Origin: Toxoplasma gondii ME49 | Lineage: Eukaryota; Apicomplexa; Conoidasida; Eucoccidiorida; Sarcocystidae | DNA length: 64,000 nucleotides | Direction of reading: 5' to 3' | Assembly (NCBI RefSeq): GCF_000006565.2 | Contig: NC_031475.1 | Span: 4,883,601-4,947,600, forward strand | Shown here: in pieces, positions 1 through 12,863 of the stretch | Position numbering within the stretch: position 1 is the first letter of the stretch | How the letters are laid out: each line of letters opens with the position of its first letter | Notes under the pieces: model-generated | What the model saw: the letters and a program-made list of their open reading frames with translations, nothing else | What the model was told of the DNA's origin: nothing | The model's database searches: none | Position numbers and translations under genes: made by a program

Positions 1-3000
1 GAGGAACGAGATGTGTGTATAAGATGACACATGCAGCAGCCAAGTGGTTCTGTTCTTAGTCCGTGACTGGGAGACGAAACGTCGTTCGCGGATTGCCGTC
101 AACGCCTGATTGCATCGTCGCTGGCTGTCATGCTCACTGCGCATGGTGTTGGGGCAGTCGCAGCCGAAATCTGCTCGGCGGAGCGAAGGGGTCAGACTGC
201 ACCCTGCGGAAACAACACAGAAAAAAAACTCCAAACGGAAGGGATCAACCGACGTAGATAATGAAGAACACAAGAGAATCTGGGATCCGGTAAACGCAGA
301 CATTCAAGGTCTAAAGCAGAAGTCAAATTCGTATCGAAGTCGCACACGAAGGGGTCTTGCCGCGACAGCTGTCCTATGTTTCCGTTTCACTGGAACTCAC
401 TGAAGACTGATGCTAACAAGGGCGAGACAGAAACCACACGATCGATGCTGAAAAGGGAGGTGCCGACTGGAGTCGTTTATAAAAAGCCAGCATGCCGACA
501 CCCCTCAAGCAAAGAACAGGGCCACGCGTGAGCTGCACACAGGTATTAATGTACGCAACTACAGACGCACGCAGAAGCCGACGAAGGCGTTTGCCGTTTG
601 TACGTCTGACTTCTACATCTCCACAGTTCCAGGGGAAACACAAGAAAGGAAATCGATCGAAAAATAGCACTGCTGAATGTAATTTGCTGTCTCAATTGAA
701 GGGCTAGATTGTCTTCCCTATAACATGAGTTTTTTGTCTGATTCGTTTGCGGGGTGCGGGCCTTGCAGCCACATCAGCCGCCAACCACAATCAGACAATG
801 CTGTTGGTACGTACTTCCAATCAAGGCAAATGGAACATAGATTGGAAGCTGACGAGCACCATGAATACTTGTTCGTCGCGCATAGATACGAAGACGTACG
901 ACAGAGAAACCACATTTGATTGATGGTCCTCGAATCACCCTGCCAAGGAAGTCGCTAAGTGTGGAGAGAACTGGCAGTGTCGCACTCACTTGTCAATGAA
1001 AATTTGGAACTCCTCCATTTGCCATTCGCCAATCAAGTCCTTGTATGCAGGATACGGCCTGCCTGGTTGATGCGATCAGTCACACAGGGACAAAGAGCGA
1101 CACTGAGGCAACCTGCAGTAGTCGACTTCGCTTCACGCATGTACCTGAAGTTGTACAGTTAAAGCTTCCAAACACCCGAGTGCTTAACGAAACAAACTGA
1201 AACACTACCCCCTCGTTTCCGACACAAATAGGAGTCTATCGCAAAGAAGGAAAATGAATAGGCATGGACACTGTGAGGCCTAGAAAATCGATACCTTCAA
1301 GACGCTGAAGTTCGGAGCGCAGACTAGAGACTCCTGCTCGAGGTCGACTGGGAGGCCCGCCAGATGGGAAAATGTCTGCTTCCTACAAAAATGCGCAGAC
1401 AAGAAGTGTAAAGGAATCTAGTTTTTTATCGGAGTCATCGATGTCGACGAGCTCGTTATTATTTGAAACATTTTTAAAAAGATAGCCGTACCGCTGGGCA
1501 ACCGTGCTCATCATAAGCAGAGCAACCATGACTCTTGACTTCCACGTTACAGGAAGATACGGAAGTCGAAGGAGGCGACTAGACCCCGAATACAGAAGAA
1601 ATGAACCACAGAACCGCGTGGAGACGAAAGAGTTCACCACTTCTCAGTCGCACACTGCCGCGACCAGTGAGAGCAGGCTATGAAAAAACAAGACAAAACG
1701 TGAGCCTGGATGCTGTGTCTCCCGGCACTACTTGTCTGTGCAGATAAGTGCTTCGCCACGTAGGCATCGAATGAGACAAAACGACCGGGTTCTCAAACAT
1801 CCTCTACATCGTACAACATACGTTGTTTGTCGAGTCGTGGTTTTGGGCAGGAGCAATCGAGATTCATTACCTCTGTAAACGCAGGGTGACCTCCTCCAAA
1901 AGAGTCGCCATTCTGCCGCCGCTTGCTCCGCCCACCTCCTGAGTCGACAGAAAAGCCGGTGCAGGCAGTCTCGCCCGAGCAGTGGGAGACCTTCGTTGGT
2001 GGAGAAAAGTAAGCGTCAGACCTCGAAATCGAAAGGTACACGCCTGATCATCAGGCGGAGAAACGCCACGCTGATTTCTTTTCTTATTCCCCTCCCCTGA
2101 GAAGCTTGGAGGTTCGTGGGTTCCCACCTGCAGAATTATGTGTCTGTTTAGAACGCGCAGGACCCACCGAGGGTCACCAGTGGCATTTATTTCTAGGGCG
2201 GGAAAACAGGATATCGAACGCTACACATACCTCGGTGGTTCGCCCATTGCTACAGAATATCAGACATAACACAAGTTCGCTGAGTTCAATAATACGCAAG
2301 GTTACACTGTGGCTTGGTTTCAATACCGAAGACAAAACAGTGGGTGATGCATGGCGTCTGTTTTTGGTACGCTAAACACTTGCGTGCTTTTGCAGGTCGC
2401 ATTTCTGTTCGCCCCCTCGATTAAAATTCCTTACCGTACAGCGCCTTATAGTACGCACCACGACCCGACTACAGAAAACACAGAAGAACCACAAAGACAC
2501 GATTCCGGTACGTGTGATATGGAAACAGGACACCACATGTGTGGGGCTCAACAAAGCCTCTTCTGAACAGTCTTCCTGACTATTCAATAGTGGATACAGG
2601 CGAATACCTGTCGCGTTTTGGCTTCGCTCCTGAATTTCTAGAGATCCAGTAACGTAACACGACAGTTAGGGGCTGGGAAAGCGATCCAAGAAGACGAAGA
2701 GCCAGTCGCAGTCCGACTTCACTCGTTGGAGAGCCGCGAGTGCCAGCGCAAGAGCCAGCAGAGACAACTCCAACCTTCCCACGATGGGACGAAGAGTCTG
2801 ACACAGTAAACGCAGTGTATGTACAGCTCACCATCTTGGTCACGCTCGGACTCTTTGGACGCAATTCAGCTAAAGACCGGCGGCAATAATCGGGCAAGCG
2901 GGTGGTGTTCAGCGAGTCCGGGTCGTTCCAGGGAATACCGCAATTCTGAGATGCAGCAAGAAGGACAATGAGACGTCATCTGCAACAAAAAGCGGTGCTT

Positions 3001-4913
3001 AATATTTCCTGGCTTTTAGTGGAAACGCGGACGTGTGTGATTTACCGCTGTGATAGGCTTACACAAGGTTCTCTCTCGAAACATCAGTTGACTCGCAGCA
3101 TACAAGTTGTTGAGAGAGAAGGGAATCGCAGCTTGGACTGAACTGCAGTTTCCAGAAGGAAGAACGCGGGAGAGAGTGGGAGATGTATAGCGAAGAATCG
3201 ATGGAGGGCAGTCTGCGTCACTGAAAGTGCCCCGCTGTCAAATAAGCCCTCGATTTGCTACCAGAGCCTTCAGCACAACTGAAATCAGACCTGTTTCGAG
3301 TTCGGACGTCAGCGGCCAGCGACTGTTTGATAGGAAAGACCGCTGTCTTCCTCTTATCAGTGCAGGTCCCGCCAAGACGCACCGCGCTTCTCTCGATGTT
3401 CGCTTGCTTCGGGGTTGAGAACAACCACGCATGCGTGAACGCATACAGTATGTAAGCAAAACCCTATACACCTATACACACTTGAACGCATTCAACAATC
3501 TCTGTAGCGAGGTCCGTGCGTCCGTCGATGTCTGGCCACAACGAGCTGGAGTGTCGCTCCTCGGCCCTTCACGCTGAGAGCGTATCATTAATAGAAGAGA
3601 CATGGAACCCGTCGCAGCCAATCCAATGCGGAAAATGTGCTTACAATGACGGGTAAGCGTATTGGATGTCTTTTACGACATGTGCGATGCATCGGCGAAG
3701 ACTCTTCGGCTGCAACCTGTAAGCTTTTCAATAGAAAACATTCGAGAACATAACGCATTTCTCATTGAATTCGCATCGACGAGTCCACGCAATATGATGG
3801 GCCTTAACACGGATACTAGGCTGACTCTCTTCGCAAAGAAGCAGCACAGCAGGTCACAGCGTCTGGGAGGGGGAGAGGCGCTGCGAACTTGCGAGGCAAT
3901 CGAGAATGTTACACCTGCGCGTTGTTTACTGGTCTTCGCTTTTATTCTTCTTGATCTGGAAACTGTTCGTCAAGACCGTTCCGTGTTTTGTTCGCTTAAT
4001 CTAGTTGTTCGTGGGGACGCTCCGCACTGGCATCGCCAGAGCGGTAGACCAGAGAACGGCAGTGACGGGGCGCCCCGTTTGCGGATTTCTGTGGAATTAT
4101 GTCTGTTTTCTTCACCTTTGCCAATACTTTTTTTTTGAGTTGAGAACGTTGTGCGTCATAGGATATGCGTGTCGCCTTCCGCTTCTGTTCAGCTGGGGCT
4201 GGATTTGCGCAGCGTCTCCACATGTTGCTACAGGGGGGCAGAGGCCTTTCCCAAACCACTGTATCCTCCATCACTGAGTTTTTCCGGATTCATTCGATTC
4301 GCGCCGAATACGTTCCCTTGTTTGCAATTTACAACGGCTTCTGCTGAGCCGCAAATGCCTCCGTTGTTTCGATCTGCCTTTCTAACACCGTCGCCCCCCA
4401 GAAGTGTGCGTGGTGGCCGGTCATCGTCTTCCTCTCTCCACAGATTTATGACTTTCTCCTCCTGTATCCCGCTTCACTGACTCTTCCGAAGACACTACAC
4501 ACTTTCGTCTTCGGAGTTGTGGCTAACTCATGTGCTTATTCCTCCCACAGTGTTTTTCTTTTTCACTCGTAAATCAGATTGAGACCGCGACGAAAAGGAC
4601 AAAACGCGTTGCAGTTTCCTGAGTCAGGCATTGTCTCCCCCGTATTTGTTGTCCCCACCAAGGCGTCGGTTACCTCAAACACCTTTGAGAAACGTTGTAG
4701 GGAAAGCCCCGTTTCACGTAAAGCGGGGCCGCCGAACCGAGAGTGGGCAGCGGAGAAGATGGAGTGAGGTTTCCGATATGGACGAGTAAGCTGTCGGCTG
4801 CGTGCAGCCGCTCCAGGTTCTTTCTGTTCACGATTACCCTACATTTTTGTACATCGCCTCTCCGTTTCTACCGCCTCGGCATCTCTCGGCGCTCCCAGGA
4901 GCTAGACGCCAAG
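1..4913. other. Spacer and 5' region of CTR9, no recognised gene
   Basis: I recognise no gene in this stretch. Open frames on both strands stay short and look random. The longest runs 3662-4138 on + but opens with TTG; its first ATG is at 3680, giving about 152 residues of nondescript sequence. The last few hundred bases before 4914 are pyrimidine-rich and probably form the CTR9 promoter and 5' UTR, since long UTRs are usual in Toxoplasma relatives. I could not place a start site or a 5'-UTR intron. Confidence 0.5.
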
Positions 4914-7900
4914 ATGGAAGAAGCCGCTTTTTCCATGGTGCGCCATCGCCAGGGCAGATCTTCCAGTGCCGGCGAGCTGCTCTATCTGCCCATCAAAGAC
5001 ACCAACACGCATGTGATTCTTCCAGCAGCTCCGCCCGCGGATCTGGCGGTGTCTCCATCTCGGCAGGCTGGGCAGGCGGCCGGCTCACGCGAACCTGGTG
5101 CTCCGGGGCCCTCTGTGTTTGAAGACGAGTCGGAGTGTCGGTTGATCGGCGAGATGCTCAAGCGTGAAGTCTGTGTGCTGCACCACTGGCTGGACTGCGC
5201 GCTTCACTTCCATGCGAACCATAACGCCTCTTCCTTCCTCTCGATTCTCCAAGATGCCGACTACTGCGCCAACACCGTACTGTACTCGAACAACGACATA
5301 TCGAACCAGCCGCTGACGGAGCTGCCACCCGCACCAAGTCCCGCCTCGCGGCTTCATCGTGGCTCCCTCCAGTCCTCCGGCGAGGGCACAGACGCGAAAG
5401 ACGAAGTCCGGGAGCCTGAAGGCGACCGCGCAGCATGGGACGGAGACTGGCGCGTCCTCGTGGACGCGGCCATGGCGGCCCACCACACGCATGCAGCGCT
5501 GAGGGCGCGCGACCAAGTCACCCGCCACGAGGAACTCCTCAAGAGTGAAGAGTGGAGACAGAAATCCGAGGCGGCTGCGGGGCTGCCTGAGGCCTCGCGC
5601 AAGAAGGGAGGGGGCGTCGACGTCCCGCTCCTCATGCGTAAAGACCCGAACCTTCTCTCGGTCAACAGCGGGGCGTTCCTGAAGATCGCGAAGGCCCTCC
5701 TTCTCAACGTTAACGCCGCAAACCCACCCTCTGGCAACCCGGCAGGCTTGACCCCCGCCCCAGGCTCGGGTGAGGCTTCTCGAGGAGTGCCCGGATCTCT
5801 GGGATCTACAAGAAGGTTGGGGACTCCGACGCCGTCCGGATCTGGGGCGAAGGACGGCACCCGGGGGCCTCAGGTGGCCTATGCTGGGTTGCAGCAGGAG
5901 CAGGGAATGCTCCAGCGACAGAGTGCAGCGGAGGTGCGAGGTGCCGAGGAGCTCTTTCGCCTCGCGGCTGTCCACACGCCGCTGCATGCAGCGCCGCTTC
6001 TCGGGCTTGCGAGCTGCGCAGTCTACGAGCGCCGGTGGGAAGATGCACTTGTGTACTACTGTCGCTTGATCGCGTACTCGCCAGTGCCTCCGGTTGAGGC
6101 TGCTTGTGTTTCGGACCCCATCATGGCGAAAATCCTCGCGTCTTCCGGAGCATCTGATTCCCCTACAGCGGAGGCAGCCCACTCCGGAAAGGGTACCGCG
6201 GGCTTCTGTCCCCGACGATACGGGGCAGATCTCCGCTTCGCGGCAGGCATGTGTTTTCTGCGTTTGTCTCGACACGCTGAAGCTCGCCGGGCCTTCCAGC
6301 GAGCGGCCTCAATCGACCCTACCCACCAAGGAGCACTGTGTGGCCTGGCGCTGCTTCTTCCCGCGGGCGGGTCCCAGCACGAGGATCAGCAGCAGCTGCT
6401 TCTGGCCGCACACCGCTGCTCGCCCAGTGACGCCTCCGTTCTCCTCCAGCTCGCCGCACGCTCTCTCCTTGGCGGAGACCTGCGCCAGGCTGAGGGCCTC
6501 CTTCGCGCCGCCCAACCCCCGCCATTCTCCCTCGACCTCCTCGCCGAACAGCGCTACCTCAACGGCTGGCTGCTCCAGCTTCAGGGCCAGACCTGGCGAG
6601 CCGTAGCGGAGCTACAGCGCGCGCAACAGCTGCGGCCGCAGCATCCGGCGACGGTCTTTCGACTTGCGCAGTGTCTCCTTTTGCTTGGCGGCGTGGACCG
6701 CATCAAAGAGGCACAGGCCCTTCTCGAGAGTTTGTTGCGCATGCTGCCGCAGAACTTCGAAGTTCACCGCCTCATGGGCTTCGCACTGCTCGCCGAGGCC
6801 GAGCAAAGTGGCCTGTGGGTCGAAGAGGTCGAGCGGGGGAAGGAGACAGGCAAGGGGGGAGACGGCGGGAAAGGGGACGCAGGGGGCGCAGGTCTTGCGG
6901 CGTGCTTAAGGCTTTACCAGCGCGCGCGGCAGGAGCTGAAGAAGGCCGCGGAAGCGAACGAAGAGGACCCCGCCACCTGGATGCTTCTCGCTCGGTGCTA
7001 CGAAGCCATGCTTGTCACCGCTCAAGACCCGCGGTTTCACAGGCCCTGCTTAGAGGCGTACGAGAAAATCCTTCTCATCGCTCTGAAACAGCAGCGGATA
7101 TCAAAGGGGAAAGTTCACAAAGGGCAGGAACAGGATGGAGGCGAGAAGAATCTGTCACCGTCGTTACACGCGGGTCAGGCAGATAGTGTGGAAGACGATG
7201 AGGCATCAAACACGGCCAGTGTAGAAGAGGTGCTCACAGGGCGCGTGGCCATGCCAGAGGGTCTCCCTCTCGAGCTCCTGAACAACATGGCAGTGCTTTA
7301 TCTGGTTGACAGTCGCCCTCAAAAGGCTCAGCTTCTTTTGACTCGCGTCTTGGATCAACTGTCGTCGGCGAGTCGAGAGAGCCGCGGTACTCGGAGTGTG
7401 GAGAAGAGCGGCGACACCCCAGGCACGGATGGGAAGGCGGCTGAGGGTGACCAACGGATTGGTGACGCACAAGCGGACGGCGAGAAGCCGAGCAGAACTG
7501 GAAGTAGCTCTGTGTCTGCTTCGGGCTCTGATGCTCGAGGCTCTGCGTACGCAGTTGCCTCCACGCTGGCGCTCAGTCAACTCGTGGCCTTCAACCTCTC
7601 TCTTGTTCTAACATCAATCGGGGCCTACAGCTCCGCCAGCGGCTATCTGAAGGAGTTGTGTGGATCTTCTGCGTCTGGAACCGCAGGACAGAAATCCCTA
7701 AAAACCACTCTCTCTGTCCCATCCGCGTGGCTTCTTCGCGCCCGTCTCGCCGCGGAGCGTGGAGACAGCCTCGCAGCCAAGCGGCTCTGTGAGGCAGCGA
7801 AGGCCGCGGGCGTCTCCGCGCTTAGCGCATCTGTTCCCTCGGCCCAGCGTTCTGGCGGAGCCTCGCCAGATGCGTCGCTGACTCTGGCTGAGATCTTTGT

Positions 7901-10900
7901 AGGCTGCGGTAAGATCGAGGCGGCGCTCGCTTCCGCCGTGCGCGTCGCCGGACTGAAGAACCGCGGCGGAGAACGCGACCCTTTCGCTCTGACCTTCGTT
8001 GCCGTGCTTCAGCGCCTGAAGGCCAAGCGCCTACTTCAACAGCAAAGCATTGAAAAGTACGCCTGATGCGTCTGCAGACAAGCTAAGGAAGAAACGCTTG
8101 GAACTGAGGGGGACACGTGCAGGAATGGTGTGGATTTCTTCCTTGTTCGTTTTTCGAATTCGTCGACACATTGAAGAAACGAAGTGGGACAGCGAGGGAC
8201 GACCGCGGAAAGGGGAAGGCTGTTCAGCTTATCAATCCGAAATCCTAGAATGAATAGAACATGCATGCATGCATCTGTATGCGTTTATCTATGTCTGCAG
8301 TGCCCGTGGAGATGTCTACGTATGTGTGCATGTGTGCAAATGCGTTGGAGAGCGGCACGCGGTCTCCTATGGGCAGCAGAAGGTGTACGGTCGACATCTA
8401 GACTGTTCTTCGCCACACAGTTGGCGAATGTGTGGATCGAAAAGTTCAATATCTAAGAGCCACCGAATTTACCCTTCCGTTTTCCATGGTTCCTTCATTC
8501 ACCTCTTGCAGGGCGAATGCGGCTCTGGCGGAGTCCCGCTATTTCTTCACTCTTTCGCTCCAGGCGTCCCCCAGCAACTGCCACGCGGCAAACGGCCTGG
8601 CGGTCCTCCTAGCTGAGGAGAATTTGACGGTCCGCTGACGAAAGCTTGTTCGCGATGCTTGAAAAGCCTGTTGTGTCCGTGAAAAAGCGAGTTCTCCGGT
8701 GAAGGCGGTGTGCCATTCTTCTAACAGCCTCAACCTCTCGCTAGGCAGCGCTAGGACAGCAAACACAGCAAATTAGTGGCGCATCCCGGCCTTTCGGACC
8801 GTTCTGTGTCTTGTGGTTTCCCTGAGACTGCAACTCGATTCCAACACCCACATGCTACGCATGCATGGTCGACACAATAAGGAGACAAGGACAGTCACGC
8901 TTTCAGGTTTCACTTTCCCTTTCGAGATCTTGCTGTTGCTGGTTAGAACGTGGTTGTCTGTATCTCGTGTCTGGACTCCCATTCAATAATCTAGGTTCGG
9001 GAATGTCTCTCTATTTGATATGAGTCATACATTTGAGTTCTAAATCGCCGCCCATTTGTCCGTATGCATCATGTGGGGATGTTATATCTGTTTGGACGCA
9101 GGCTTTACGCTTGTGTTGACTTCTTATGTTCCACGGTTTCAGAAAGCCGCCCTGGCCATGCTGAGGCATCTTCTCGAGTGCTCGGGATGCAATCCGGAGA
9201 TGAAGGCGACGATTCACGCGAACTGTGGCCTTTTGCTCGCGGCTCTTGCTTTGACGGAACGGCCTGACATCCGCCTCACGGAGGATGTCTCCAAGGCGGA
9301 CCACCAGAAACTCCATCGTGTAAGTGGGTTTTCCTGCGCGACTGGGGGTTTTGCGCGGTTCGTGTCCGGGGGCGAAAAGCAACGCAGACGACCTCTCAAG
9401 GCCGGACAGCTGTCCGTTCCCCAGTTCAGCTTCTCCCCAAAAGCGACACTTACATCGAGGTGTTCTAATCCTTTTTCGCAAGAGTGGAAATGACACCAAC
9501 ATGTTTTAAGACTTCTTCGCAAAAGCAAGAGTTGCAGCACAGTGTTTCAATGGACAACCCTGTGGTGGGTTGTGCGAAGAAGCTTTTTTGTCCAAGGGTC
9601 ATTGTCGCCGATTGGAAGCTTCTGTCCTCTCCTGTCTTGTGCAGGCATTCCGGCACCTGATGATTGCGCTGGAAGCAGCTCCCATGCAAAAAGATCTCTA
9701 TCTTCTCATGGGGCGTCTGCTGTACGATTGCATGGTACGTTTTGTTTGCGAACTCCAGTGCAGATTTACGTCGGTTTAATCCGACAGAAAGATTGGTTGA
9801 ACTCTTTGTCAAGCGAGGTTGTGCCGAGGTCGAAACGGTGGCATAGGGCGAGGGTAAACTGATGGTGAGAAACTGAACACTGGTGTCTTGGACAGTAACA
9901 CTGACCGCCTCTTCAGTTGGTGGCGTACTAGCTCGGCGACTGTGGGCACTGCGGGACGAAAGCTAGGGAAAACTTCTTTCAAGGTCGTTCAGAGGGGTTT
10001 CCCTGCGATTGAGACTTGCGCGTTTTGCCGCCGGTTAAAGAAGACATGAATCCATCGGTGATCCCCACTTTTTCGTGGACTGTGTGGCGTTTGCCTTCTT
10101 CAGAAATTCGACGCGGCAGTTCTCCTCCTCCAGGCAGCGATGCAGCGGTGGCCGAATGACCTGCGAATCGCGTACAACTTGGTAAGCGTCATTTTCCCTG
10201 CGAATTATATCAGGGGTACGCCTGTCGCATTCTCGAAGCTTGAAACCTTAGTCAGTCCTTCACCGTCGGCTTCGTTTGACCCCTTGAGAGATTGAATTGA
10301 AGACGTACTGCCCACCTCCCGTCCACGAGTCGTCTCTCCAGAATGTCGGACAGGGTGTTGGAGGCGAGTTTTCGCGCTCAGCCCGAGCGTCTCATGGAGA
10401 CGATCTGTTTGACGCGCTTCTCGAACCCATCTCGTCTGTTTATGTGGACCCATTTGGTGTGACACTGCAGTTCGTGGCCAGGCTCATTTTCGTTTTTTCT
10501 TTCTTCCCTTTCTCCTGTTCAGGCGCTGTGCATGGACGCGCGAGTGTGCAGCGACCTGCGCATGCGAGAAAAAATGCAGGACCCGCAAGTGATGAGAGAG
10601 CTGCTCTGCATGTGTCAGGGGATCGTGCAAATCCTCACGCGTCTGATGTACGCCAAGCGTAGTTGGGGCCATCTGGATCCTCACACTGTGAAACAAGTTC
10701 GCCACGGTGAGGCCGACACCTAGCGAGGCGGCAGTCAGTTCAGCAGCTTCGATGCAAAAATAGCGGAACGCGTCAATGCGTTTGCTAAACATAGTGAACC
10801 AGGTTGTAAACTAGAGTGTTCTTTCTGTGAAGAACTACATCACCTTCGAGTGTGAAGTCTTCCGTCACACGCCTGGAGTGACGAGCCACAGCCACACCGT

Positions 10901-12863
10901 TGCAGGACTGGCGCGATGCCTTCTGGTGTTTCCTCTGATCTTGTCTGGTTGGAGCTTCAGATTCCTTGGGCGGCACTGGGTTGTATGAACGTGATCAGTA
11001 GACTGTGCATCTGCGTACATGTGATTAGGGAAAATGCACAAGTGAGCTGAATTTGGGCCTTATGTCTTTTTCCTCTCTGTTAATTCAGGGCTATTGCCGC
11101 CAAGTGCCTTGGAGAGTCTTGAGCGGAACGCAGCGCCGCTTGATGGGAGGGTGGCGATCGCACCAGAGGGGGCTGAGGAGCTACCGAGTCTCCAGCAACT
11201 CGAGACGCTTTTGATGAAGAGCAGGGATAAGATTTTGCCTCATTTGAAGAAGAGCTTGCCGCTCATTGAACAGAACTGGAAAGAACAACAGGTGCGTCCT
11301 GCTCGACACACCGACCTTTGTGGGCGGCCTTTCGCTCAAGCAAACAGCGCCGCCCGCCTGCATGGGAACCGCTGGGCTGGCAGTCTGTTGAAAGGTGCAG
11401 AAGCTTTCTAAATGGCACATTTTTCAAATCCATGTGGCTTCTTTCTGGCGACTGCACGCCTGCAGATGGATGTAAAACATGTCTATTGGGGAGAACGTTT
11501 TTGCCTGTCGATGCTGGGTACATCTGTGTGGAGACACGCGGTTCAACGTATACATTTATTGGTGTTGTTGTCCTATTTTTGTTGAATAAAAGACCGTTGG
11601 GCGCCTCCGTAGCCCGGACACCTTGCCGTCTGGTCGCGCACTGTTCAGACTACTTGGAGAGCCGTGGTAGGCAACTTGGACTTTGTTTAGGAAAGTGCAA
11701 GGCGTGAGAAGCGTTCCTCAATTCGATGATCCGTGCCTGATCGACATGCGTTTGCTTTGCAGGAGAGGCGTGAGGCACAACGTCGCGATCAGGAAGAACT
11801 AAGGCGTTCCGCCCTAGAGAAGAAACACCAGAAAATGTTGCAAGAAGAGGCAGAACAAGAGAGACAGCTTGAGATGGCCGAGCGCCTGATGTGGGAGGCC
11901 AAGGAGATTGCGGCTACTCTCCCGCTGAAGCGAGAGGAAGAGGATGCTGGTGCTGGGGGCAAGAAGCGAGGAGGCAAGGCGAGTGCAGGCGAAAAGCGGA
12001 GAGGAAAATCGCAGGAAGACCGCGACCGCGACTTTTTGGACGACGATGAGGAAGACGAGGATCACGTGGAGCCCGACGACGAAGGTGGGCACCGCGAGGG
12101 TGGAAAGCGAAAGAAGAAGAAGCGCCAGCGGACCGAAGAACGTGAAGGAGAGGTCGAGGACGACGACAAGTTGGATCGAAAGAAGAGACGTCACCGCGAG
12201 AAGGAAGAAAAGAAGAAGAAGAAGAAACTCAAGAAGCAGAAGAAGGAGAAGAAGAAGCGCCGGCATCGGGAAGACGAAGAGGAACCACGCTCCGAAGGAG
12301 AGGCAGTCGAGAGACCCGACGAGGGAGGCGAAGGAGAGGCGGCAGAGGGGAGTCAGAAGGTGGCGGAACATGAGACAGACTATGAGGCGGAAATCGGTGA
12401 GGCAGGAGAAGAGGACGTCCAAAGAGAGGATTCATTCTCTGGTCCTCAGGACTCTCGAACTGCACAGGAGAAGGGCGACGCAAGAGAAGCCACAGGTGAC
12501 GTGGAGGCTTCACAGGAAGCAGACGCGTCACCTTACAGGGAAGACCTCCCACCAGCTTCTGAGGGGGAGGCGTTGCCGGAGGAAGAGGAAGAGCTGCGAG
12601 ACGGCGAGTACGAAGTTCAGGATGAACAGGACGTTAAGAGCGACGAGGGTAAGACAAAGAAGGCGAAGAAACACAAGAAAGACAAGAAAAAGCGAAAGAG
12701 AGAGAAGGAGAAGAAGAAGAAGAAGCACCGCCACGCAGACGGCAGTGACTACGACCATGACTTCGAAGCAACTAACGCAGAGTTCGAAGGGAACGAAGAA
12801 GACAATTATGAGAGCGACGGCGAAGAACACAAAAAGAGACGTATCATTGATGAAGAAGAGTAG
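4914..12863 (+). CDS. CTR9: CTR9, TPR subunit of the Paf1 elongation complex
   Basis: CTR9 is the scaffold of the nuclear Paf1 complex, which travels with RNA polymerase II and supports elongation and histone H2B/H3 marking. My model has eight exons: 4914-8056, 8512-8629, 9143-9319, 9645-9734, 10104-10181, 10523-10706, 11089-11291 and 11763-12863, giving 1,697 aa. Residues 19-34 contain LPIKDTNTHVIL, matching the start of animal CTR9. Then follow TPR repeats broken by low-complexity inserts, for example about residues 260-390 and 640-700. Exons 2-5 match the last TPRs of human CTR9 (CHAANGLAVLL, then LYLLMGRLLYDCM). Exon 7 leads into the coiled-coil RREAQRRDQEELRR region, and exon 8 ends in a long Lys/Glu/Asp tail closing KKRRIIDEEE, the usual CTR9 layout; human CTR9 is 1,173 aa. 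ATG 4914 sits in AAGATGG; the frame is open upstream to 4743 but without a better ATG. The exon 2 donor (GTCCGC) is weak. Family assignment is firm, exon ends less so. Confidence 0.92.
8257..8340. repeat. ATGC/TGTG-rich simple sequence in CTR9 intron 1
   Basis: Intron 1 of CTR9 carries overlapping TGCATGC words followed by degenerate TATG/TGTG runs. TGCATGC is also a core bound by apicomplexan AP2 factors, but inside an intron it is more simply a microsatellite. Confidence 0.5.

Noticed and set aside
4743..4913. Upstream extension of the CTR9 frame
   Set aside because: The open frame begins with GTG, not ATG, and the conserved N-terminus follows ATG 4914 at the expected distance.
5085..6275. 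396-codon minus-strand ORF
   Set aside because: It lies wholly antisense to CTR9 exon 1, where the plus frame shows conserved TPR sequence. Composition is that of a shadow frame.
8257..8275. TGCATGC cluster as a CTR9 regulatory site
   Set aside because: It is inside an intron, within a simple-sequence run, and the same word recurs in coding DNA.
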